From contig URPS01000078.1 of NCBI GenBank assembly GCA_900549855.1, positions 1-5,180 of the forward strand: DNA of 5,180 bases. The letters run 5' to 3'. Under the pieces are notes generated by a model. That model searched no databases and had not been told where the DNA came from. It worked only from the letters and a program-made list of their open reading frames with translations. Both the position numbers and the translations under genes were made by a program. Positions 1 to 4,997 of the stretch are shown piece by piece; within the stretch, counting starts at the first letter, position 1, and each line of letters opens with the position of its first letter. The DNA is from an uncultured bacterium. GTDB taxonomy: Bacteria > Cyanobacteriota > Vampirovibrionia > Gastranaerophilales > Gastranaerophilaceae.

Positions 1-1522
1 GCATTTTAATAGGAGAAATACCGGGTCTTTGATCATCACAATCAAATAAAACTTTCCTTATAGACCACCTCACTAATGCTCCATCATCTTTAAACCGTAT
101 ACACTCACAGAGGAATACAGCAACAAGATCTTTAGAGCCGTCATCGAGACCCTCAAAAAGTTCGCCTGCTAGGGTTTCGATATGTTTAAGTGTAAGTTTA
201 TCAAAGTCGAATTCGTATCTACCGTTGTCTGCTTTTATGTCCTTTTTTATCTCATCAGGAATTTCACAAGGCTTTGAAAGGTTTTCGAGAATTTTTCTTG
301 CTTTTTTTCGAATAAAAGGTTTTGATGAAGTAGATTCGGGAGGAGGCGTTGATAATTCTTTTACTGGTTCTGATGCAGTAGATTCGGGAGTGGTTTTTTC
401 TTCTTCTTCAGAATTTTTGAATTTTGTCAACATTTCTGCTACTTTTGTATGGTCAAGTTCGGACGTAGGCATTGGAGATTTTTCCTTTTTTTCTAATTCA
501 GAATGTGCGAGCTTTACCAATATTTCAGCTGCTTTTGAAGAATCAAGCTCACGCCTTGGCCATGCAGATTCGGGAGCGGTTTTTTCTTCTACAGGATATT
601 TGAGATTTGCCAATATTTCAGCTGCTTTTGAAAAGTCAAGTTCACTCGTTGGCAATTTTTCTGCTGGTTCTGATGCAGTAGATTCAGACGAGAGCGCTGG
701 CAATTTTTTTTCTGCTTCTGAAGCATCAGGTTTGGACGTAGGTGTAGGAGATGTAGATAAGATCATTTTTTCGATAATTTTGTTATAAGTACCGCATTGA
801 TGTGCAACAATATCATCGTTTCGACCAAACTTAAAAGTTATACCACATAAATTTAACGGAGGAAGATTTGGATTATTTGGATCGATCTTTCTTTTGGCAA
901 GATAAATTTGAACTATTTGTGCAAGTTCTCCAATAAGAGATGAAGAACCATATACTCTGTTATTGTCGGTGTGGGCTTGTAAGACTTCTTGTGCAGACTT
1001 GTCACCATGATAAAATTCTTTTTCAACTTTGCTTGATCTTGGCTCACCAAGTTTTATAATATATTTTTTGCGCCACTTCTTTTGAGCTGAGAATGGAATA
1101 CCAGCAGCAGTAGCTGATAGGGAAGCTCGTCTCTGACGTTTTTGTTTATTAGCAGCTACTGCCGATGTCGAGGTGTTACGTCGAACATAATAGCTAGGTT
1201 CCATCGCATCCGTATTGAGGGACATTACCCCAGTTGCACCCAACGCTGTAGCAATCACGGTCATTGCTGCAGTTTTGGTGACCCAACCTCTTATGCCACC
1301 AGTTACCATTTCCAGTTCATCTGGAGAGCAACTAGCTAGGCTGTTTTTTTCTGCTTCACATAGCTTTTCTAAAAATTCTGAGAAATCTTCTCTAGTTAAA
1401 TCGGCAAACTTTGTTTTTACTAGTTCATATTTTTCCTCGTTGGTTCCTTGTGAGGAAAAAGCAAGATTAAAGGTATCATCTGTTGCCAAAAGCTTGGCTA
1501 ACGAGACCAAATTTTCTTTCAT
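1..1522 (-). CDS. Large protein with Nif11-like double-glycine leader and repeat linker (C-terminus outside window)
   Basis: I translated this frame base by base: it is open for 507 codons from ATG at 1522 to the window edge. GGAG at 1534-1531, 8 nt upstream, fixes the start. Residues 1-76 resemble a Nif11-type leader (start MKENLVSLAKLLATDD, end SPDELEMVTGG), the type cut after GG by C39-peptidase ABC exporters (family knowledge). Then come a hydrophobic Ala/Thr/Val stretch (about 84-102), a basic patch (KQKRQRR, about 129-135), a globular-looking region (about 141-255) with a Cys pair in LNLCG and HQCG, a Pro/Glu/Ser/Thr/Lys linker (about 256-403) holding three ~30-residue repeats, and an unrecognised domain (about 404-507) containing FLCECIRF. 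Nif11 cores are normally short peptides, so a core above 430 residues is odd. An exported surface or effector protein is my inference. No exporter or modification enzyme is visible in the window. Confidence 0.88.
   Translation of the reverse strand, partial: MKENLVSLAKLLATDDTFNLAFSSQGTNEEKYELVKTKFADLTREDFSEFLEKLCEAEKNSLASCSPDELEMVTGGIRGWVTKTAAMTVIATALGATGVMSLNTDAMEPSYYVRRNTSTSAVAANKQKRQRRASLSATAAGIPFSAQKKWRKKYIIKLGEPRSSKVEKEFYHGDKSAQEVLQAHTDNNRVYGSSSLIGELAQIVQIYLAKRKIDPNNPNLPPLNLCGITFKFGRNDDIVAHQCGTYNKIIEKMILSTSPTPTSKPDASEAEKKLPALSSESTASEPAEKLPTSELDFSKAAEILANLKYPVEEKTAPESAWPRRELDSSKAAEILVKLAHSELEKKEKSPMPTSELDHTKVAEMLTKFKNSEEEEKTTPESTASEPVKELSTPPPESTSSKPFIRKKARKILENLSKPCEIPDEIKKDIKADNGRYEFDFDKLTLKHIETLAGELFEGLDDGSKDLVAVFLCECIRFKDDGALVRWSIRKVLFDCDDQRPGISPIKM
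371..643 (-). repeat. Three tandem ~30-residue protein repeats (ELD..K.AE.L)
   Basis: Read on the minus strand inside the double-glycine-leader protein, the unit ELDxxKxAExLxx(L/F) starts at 643, 550 and 460, giving periods of 93 and 90 bases. The units begin ELDFSKAAEILANL, ELDSSKAAEILVKL and ELDHTKVAEMLTKF. Each has a short predicted amphipathic helix followed by an acidic/proline linker with ESTASEP-like or PTS spacers. A degenerate fourth unit may be RKKARKILENL near 310-287. The ESTASEP spacer also recurs upstream (around 686-665) and within the third unit (around 385-365), and a variant (ESTSSKP) follows near 337-317. The array may be a length-variable spacer or a binding repeat. Confidence 0.75.
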
Positions 1523-1594
1523 ATTATCATCTCCACTTCATACAAATATGGCTTTAATCGCAAAACTTAATTATATACTTACTAATTTACCCTT

Positions 1595-1623
1595 ATTATA
1601 TTACCATTTGATTAAAATGTCAA
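1595..1623 (-). promoter_or_regulatory. Consensus sigma-A promoter for the double-glycine-leader gene
   Basis: On the minus strand the -35 box TTGACA (1623-1618) is followed by a 17-base spacer and the -10 box TATAAT (1600-1595). All twelve hexamer positions match the sigma-A consensus. Transcription should begin near 1588, leaving a leader of roughly 65 nt before the ATG at 1522. Confidence 0.88.
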
Positions 1624-1740
1624 TATTTTTAATATTTTACATTAATAATTATATAAATTAATTGATTAAAACATATCAATGAACAGATATAATATCTTTA
1701 TTGCAAAATAAAATATAAATATCTATAGTTTTTATATTTC

Positions 1741-1769
1741 TTGACATAACGAAAAAATCAAAGTAAAAT
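1741..1769 (+). promoter_or_regulatory. Strong sigma-A promoter for the small secreted protein
   Basis: TTGACA (1741-1746), a 17-base spacer and TAAAAT (1764-1769) match the sigma-A consensus at 11 of 12 positions. Transcription would start near 1776, about 26 nt before the ATG at 1802, just enough for the ribosome binding site. The promoter diverges from the minus-strand one at 1595-1623. The roughly 117 AT-rich bases between them contain a small palindrome, AGATAT-A-ATATCT (1685-1697), but no gene. Confidence 0.85.
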
Positions 1770-1801
1770 ATAGAAAAATATTTTAATTTAGGTTGGTAAT
1801 T

Positions 1802-2236
1802 ATGAAAAAATCCGTATTTATTTCTATACTAGTTGTAGTATTTTTCGCATTTTCTTTTTCGAAAATTAACGTAGCTTGTGCTCAAACAATCAAGTGTGAG
1901 GTCCGTAAAAGATCACTTGCTGGTGAGATATTTTTATTTCAATATGATGATGAAGGTAATAATAAGGGGTACATTTGGGTTTACGAGTTTGTAAATCGTT
2001 ATTTGTCACATGAAGATGAACTTTTTTTAGAGAAAGTTAACGGGCTGAAAATACAAGAAGATAATACTTATTACAATAGATTGTTAGAAATATCCACTAC
2101 GTTGTTTAAAGACCTAGGCTACAATCCATCGGTAAGGTATATGAGTCCTCAAATCGAAGAGCAACTCACTAATGTATTTAATATATTGCGGGGTTTGATT
2201 GATGAACAACGCATGGAGTTGATTAATGAAAAGTAG
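1802..2236 (+). CDS. Small Sec-secreted protein of unknown function
   Basis: The product is 144 residues. I do not recognise its family. A classic signal peptide covers residues 1-27: MKK, a long hydrophobic core (VFISILVVVFFAFSF) and an A-C-A cleavage site before Q28. The cysteine at 26 is not in a proper lipobox (N-V-A-C), so a secreted rather than lipid-anchored protein is more likely. The mature part, about 117 residues, has a single cysteine (C32), a short aromatic strand-like segment (YIWVYEFVNRYL, about 57-68) and an acidic, helix-like C-terminal half. I chose ATG 1802 over the in-frame TTG at 1793 because AGG at 1790-1792 is well spaced and the signal peptide then begins directly with MKK. 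A strong promoter lies just upstream, suggesting high expression as a single-gene unit. No clear terminator follows the stop. Confidence 0.82.
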   Translation: MKKSVFISILVVVFFAFSFSKINVACAQTIKCEVRKRSLAGEIFLFQYDDEGNNKGYIWVYEFVNRYLSHEDELFLEKVNGLKIQEDNTYYNRLLEISTTLFKDLGYNPSVRYMSPQIEEQLTNVFNILRGLIDEQRMELINEK

Positions 2237-2340
2237 TTTGTTAATATCAAGGAGTTATGGAGTGAAATTTTAACCCGCGTTTGTTTGTGTGAACATATCA
2301 CAAAAAAATAAGTACAGGCAAAACGAGGTGAAAGCTAAAG

Positions 2341-3013
2341 TTAAAAGTGTTTAGTTGTGTAGATTATATGGAAAAAGACTCAGGAGCAGTCGGTTATTTG
2401 GTTGAAAAAGACGTTAACTTAGTGGAAGCTTTAGCATGTCGAGACTTTTTAGAAGCGCATGGTGTTGTGGTTTTAATGTCACGCACAAAGGATGAAAATG
2501 ACAGTTTGATTGAAGAAATCCGTGAGTGCAATGCATTTAACTCAGGTTTGGCAATTGACATTCATAACAATGCTGATGGTGGCGATGGGTTTGAGGTGTA
2601 TTATCATTTTAAAGGTGGTATAAGTAAAATTCTCGCCGAGAATATTGAGGCAGAAGTTAAAGTAATCGGGCAGAACTCAAGAGGATGTAAAACCCGCATA
2701 AATTCTGGTGGAAAAGATTACTACGGGTTTATAAGGGAAACAAAATGCCCAGCTGTGATAGTTGAGGGATGTTTTGTTGATAATGTTACGGATGCAAAGA
2801 TTGCAGATACGGCTGAAGAACAGAGGGCTTTTGGTGTAGCCTATGCTAAAGGTATTTTAAAGACACTTGGAATTGCTACAAAGGAAAATGCAGAACAAAA
2901 TCCCAAATATTGCGTTCAAGTTGGGGTTTACTCGCAAAAAGAAAACGCTGAAAAACAGCTTCAAAAATGCTAAAAGCGTCGGATTTGTCGACGCTTTTAT
3001 TAAGCAAAGTTGA
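2341..3013 (+). pseudogene. Decayed N-acetylmuramoyl-L-alanine amidase (Amidase_3 + SPOR)
   Basis: Amidase_3 enzymes are zinc hydrolases that cut the bond between muramic acid and the L-Ala stem peptide. The open frame (GTG 2347 to TAA 2971-2973, 208 codons) keeps family landmarks: KDSGAVG, the zinc Glu in EKDVNL (E20), the zinc His in IDIHNNA (H73), KTRINSGGKDYYGFIRET, and the catalytic Glu in AVIVEGCFVDN (E140). Three defects are visible. First, where the family has IDAGHGG this protein has SCVDYME, so the first zinc His is Tyr. Second, a strong ribosome binding site (GAGGTGA, 2325-2331) precedes TTA at 2341, exactly where a MKVF start would stand; alternatively GTG 2328 starts the gene and one extra A shifts frame. 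Third, the SPOR domain stops early, but skipping one base in the A run 2963-2967 continues it as NAKSVGFVDAFIKQS to TGA 3011-3013. It is probably inactive. Homopolymer sequencing errors could explain the frameshifts but not the lost His. Confidence 0.8.
2971..2999. terminator. Bidirectional rho-independent terminator between convergent units
   Basis: A perfect 11-bp inverted repeat, TAAAAGCGTCG and CGACGCTTTTA, encloses a 7-base loop (GATTTGT, 2982-2988). The stem has a GC core (GCGTCG/CGACGC) flanked by A4 and T4, so it can act as a hairpin plus short U tract on either strand. It lies between the plus-strand amidase relic and the minus-strand operon whose last stop is at 3019. It overlaps the out-of-frame SPOR tail of the amidase. 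The U tract is short, so efficiency is uncertain. Confidence 0.72.
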
Positions 3014-3018
3014 AAACT

Positions 3019-4053
3019 TTAGTCAGGCAGCTCAAATTTATTTATTTTTGTAGCGTAATGTAGATTTTCATCGCAAAGCGACGGATCATCTTGATTTTCC
3101 TGTAAACAATTTATTATGCTAAGCGCCTGTTTGCGGCAGTCATAATTGTCTTGTTCAAGAAACTTGCACTCAGATTTTGCGAATTCCCAGTTTATAGCCT
3201 TTTTTGGCTTATTAAAATTTATCCCAGCAACGTTGTGAAAGCTTGCGTAGCCATTCATACATGAAGAATCTGTCGACGTTGCCGTTACAAGCACATTATT
3301 TCCTATCCACTTGTGATCGAGGACGGCGTTTCTAACTTTAAAAAATATGTCTTTATGGACTTCAACTAAATTTCGGAGCTTGTTCGAAAGTGGTAAAACG
3401 TAAAATTGATTATAGCAAAAACCGCCAAGGACAAGTGCACCAGAAGTTAAAGCGGCACCAAATGCCATGGTTCCTAAAGAAGCAGCGCCAGTTGCGGCTG
3501 CGGCACCTTCAACAATTTTTCCAATACCTTTTCCCGCCAAGCTTTTTGCTACAGCCCAAACTCCAACACCCGCAGCAGTGTTGAGAGCTAAAGCTTTCTC
3601 TGCTTTATTTTTCCCCTCGGAGATAGCTTGAATCCTTTCTTCCTCAGAAAGTTTTTTAAGGTCACCGGAATAAACTTTGTTCGCAATGTCTGTTAACTCC
3701 TTAGTCATACTAGGTGAAGTACCTGACAAAAGGCTATATGTTTGTTTGAGCATATATGTCAATAAATCATTGTTGATTGCACTATTTTCGGCCGTAACAA
3801 GTTCTTTGATTTTGTCAACTACATTTTTTTCTAAAACATAATTTTGTTCAGAGAAATCTTCAAGTCTTGTAACAATAACTTCTTTGTCATCAATTGCTTG
3901 AATAGTTGATTTTTGATTACTATTCTTTATCAGTTTTTCAAGATTTATTTGATTAATGTTTAAGTCATCCATATAACATTTAGCATATGAATTTATGTTT
4001 CCAAATTGAAAGCAAATTAAAATTGTTAAAATTGAAACTGTTATTTTTTTCAT
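3019..4053 (-). CDS. Secreted protein with Gly/Ala-rich hydrophobic core and cysteine-rich tail
   Basis: The product is 344 residues. The family is not recognised. A signal peptide occupies about residues 1-25 (MKKITVSILTILICFQF...SYAK); C26 is preceded by AK, so there is no good lipobox. Residues 30-155 are polar and probably helical. Residues about 156-220 form a long Gly/Ala-rich hydrophobic region (for example AAGVGVWAVAKSLAGKG, then GAAAATGAASLGTMAFGAAL) that could make two membrane-inserting hairpin helices, as in many pore-forming or membrane-anchored proteins. The tail (about 250-344) holds five cysteines (265, 296, 306, 316, 327) and may be disulfide-linked outside the cell. The start is set by AGAAGGA (4073-4067) ending 13 nt before the ATG. 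It is the second gene of an operon, 2 bp after the gene at 4056-4763. A pore former or surface protein is inference only. Confidence 0.85.
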   Translation of the reverse strand: MKKITVSILTILICFQFGNINSYAKCYMDDLNINQINLEKLIKNSNQKSTIQAIDDKEVIVTRLEDFSEQNYVLEKNVVDKIKELVTAENSAINNDLLTYMLKQTYSLLSGTSPSMTKELTDIANKVYSGDLKKLSEEERIQAISEGKNKAEKALALNTAAGVGVWAVAKSLAGKGIGKIVEGAAAATGAASLGTMAFGAALTSGALVLGGFCYNQFYVLPLSNKLRNLVEVHKDIFFKVRNAVLDHKWIGNNVLVTATSTDSSCMNGYASFHNVAGINFNKPKKAINWEFAKSECKFLEQDNYDCRKQALSIINCLQENQDDPSLCDENLHYATKINKFELPD

Positions 4054-4055
4054 AG

Positions 4056-4763
4056 TTAATTTTTTCCTTCTATATAACTTAATCTAGGTATGCTTTTGGC
4101 AAGATTTGGGTCATATTTTCTGCTTTTTGGGTCGAAATAACGATATTGCGACTCGACGTGACAATCAGTGTATATTTTGTCGTAAAAATCGGATGGCCAG
4201 CACTTAATTACAGCCCCATAGAGGTTTTCAGTATTATATTCAGGTTCATCTAGACGCTTTTGCAAAAGTAAACGTATACGATTGTACTTTTCCCATACAC
4301 GTTCGGCATTAAAGTACTGCTTGAGTTTGGAATAATCATTTGATTTGATTAGCCCATAGAGCAGAGAAGCCCCTGAGATTATTCCAAAACAAACGCCCTG
4401 AAGCATCGATAAAGAACTGTCTCCACCCTGAATATTTTTTCTTTTGAGCATAATAGCATTGAAAATTTTCATACCGATTAATATGGAAACGTTAAACAAG
4501 CTTGCCCCAATAATTGGTGCCCAACTCAGCAGGTTACCTTTCCACGGATGAATTTCATACTTGTCCATGTAATCTCGTTCAGCCTGATCCATCATTTCGA
4601 GGCACTTTTTCATATAGGCTTCAATATTTTCAGAGCCAACGAATTCAGTTTCCCCACCTTGTTCGTTTTTGATAATTTTGTTGTAGCCAATTGCATAAAT
4701 GCCAAAGGTTACTGAATTTATTACAATCGACAGTGCCAGCAAAATTGATATTAATTTTTTCAT
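4056..4763 (-). CDS. Three-helix membrane protein of unknown function
   Basis: The product is 235 residues. The family is not recognised. The N-terminus (MKKLISILLALSIVINSV, to about 27) is a signal anchor or signal peptide. A polar, acidic section follows (28-75), then two predicted membrane helices (about 79-106, LLSWAPIIGASLFNVSILIG; about 118-139, MLQGVCFGIISGASLLYG). The C-terminal 95 residues are polar, aromatic-rich and basic at the end, with cysteines at 188 and 201. If the first segment is an uncleaved anchor, the middle loop would face outside and the tail would follow the third helix. It is the first gene of a two-gene operon and probably acts with the secreted Gly/Ala-rich protein immediately downstream; the 2-bp gap suggests coupled translation. 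Confidence 0.83.
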   Translation of the reverse strand: MKKLISILLALSIVINSVTFGIYAIGYNKIIKNEQGGETEFVGSENIEAYMKKCLEMMDQAERDYMDKYEIHPWKGNLLSWAPIIGASLFNVSILIGMKIFNAIMLKRKNIQGGDSSLSMLQGVCFGIISGASLLYGLIKSNDYSKLKQYFNAERVWEKYNRIRLLLQKRLDEPEYNTENLYGAVIKCWPSDFYDKIYTDCHVESQYRYFDPKSRKYDPNLAKSIPRLSYIEGKN

Positions 4764-4769
4764 TTTATA

Positions 4770-4774
4770 CCCCC
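4770..4774 (-). promoter_or_regulatory. Ribosome binding site deciding the start at 4763
   Basis: On the minus strand a GGGGG run (4774-4770) lies 6 nt upstream of ATG 4763. An in-frame ATG at 4778 would put this run inside the coding region and prefix MWGYK to the signal sequence, so 4763 is the better start. The G5 run is an unusual variant of GGAGG. Confidence 0.7.
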
Positions 4775-4799
4775 ACATTTAACTATTAAAGTGTTACTA

Positions 4800-4823
4800 T
4801 TACACATGTAAAATTATACATGT
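4800..4823 (-). promoter_or_regulatory. Operator-like dyad over the -10 box of the two-gene operon
   Basis: On the minus strand a perfect -10 box TATAAT (4818-4813) lies about 50 nt upstream of the start at 4763; the matching -35 is weak. A perfect inverted repeat ACATGTA-N6-TACATGT (4804-4823) encloses it. At its edge, TTACA-CA-TGTAA (4800-4811) closely resembles the BlaI/MecI repressor operator core (TTACA-TA-TGTAA in Bacillus bla, from memory). A bound repressor would block the promoter. The dyad is seen directly; the family of its binder is inferred. Confidence 0.55.
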
Positions 4824-4884
4824 TATTTACTTTACCAAATTGAAGGTGCTAAATCAACAAAAAATGTGAAGTTCTACTTATTGT

Positions 4885-4913
4885 ATAAAATTTCGACAAT
4901 ATTCAAATTTTAT
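4885..4913. repeat. Perfect 9-bp AT-rich inverted repeat
   Basis: ATAAAATTT (4885-4893) and AAATTTTAT (4905-4913) are exact reverse complements separated by 11 bases. The repeat lies between the divergent genes starting at 4763 and 4998. It has no GC core, so it is not a good terminator. It could be a regulatory protein site or an AT-rich chance match. Confidence 0.5.
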
Positions 4914-4931
4914 TTATTTTACTGTAATAAT
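4902..4931 (+). promoter_or_regulatory. Weak candidate promoter for the membrane protein at 4998
   Basis: TTCAAA (4902-4907), 18 bases, then AATAAT (4926-4931) match the sigma-A hexamers at 4 and 5 positions. A start near 4938 would place the palindrome at 4948-4962 in the 5' leader. An alternative -10, TATAAA at 4884-4889, lacks a convincing -35. Confidence 0.35.
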
Positions 4932-4947
4932 TTACCAAACTATTTCA

Positions 4948-4962
4948 CTAATCTAAGATTAG
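4948..4962. promoter_or_regulatory. Perfect odd-centred palindrome, operator-like
   Basis: CTAATCT-A-AGATTAG is a perfect 7-bp dyad around a single central base, 35 bases upstream of the GTG at 4998. The 1-base centre disfavours an RNA hairpin loop and favours a dimeric DNA-binding protein. No repressor gene is in the window to pair with it. Confidence 0.5.
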
Positions 4963-4997
4963 CACAAGTTTTATTATTTTAAGAAAGGAATGAAATT

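Noticed and set aside
225..788. Plus-strand open frame rich in Ser/Phe/Asp
   Set aside because: It is the antisense image of the Glu/Lys/Ser repeat linker of the minus-strand leader protein; it has no ribosome binding site and its repeats mirror that gene.
1142..1661. Plus-strand open frames opposite the leader region
   Set aside because: They lie antisense to the well-supported leader and promoter, lack ribosome binding sites, and the longer one runs into the AT-rich intergenic region.
1622..1740. AT-rich stretch as a replication origin or small RNA
   Set aside because: There are no iterated DnaA-type boxes, and its A+T richness and small palindromes are typical of a divergent promoter region.
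1793..1801. TTG start for the small secreted protein
   Set aside because: The TTG sits within the ribosome-binding region; ATG 1802 has proper spacing and starts directly with MKK.
2286..2302. Hairpin TGTGA-ACATA-TCACA as a terminator of the small secreted gene
   Set aside because: The stem is only 5 bp and is followed by an A run, not a T run, on the transcribed strand.
3390..3584. Plus-strand Gln/Arg-rich open frame
   Set aside because: It is antisense to the Gly/Ala-rich core of the secreted protein and its composition is explained by that strand.
4764..4778. Upstream ATG start (MWGYK extension) for the membrane protein
   Set aside because: The first codons are the G-rich ribosome binding site of ATG 4763, and the extension would spoil the signal sequence start.
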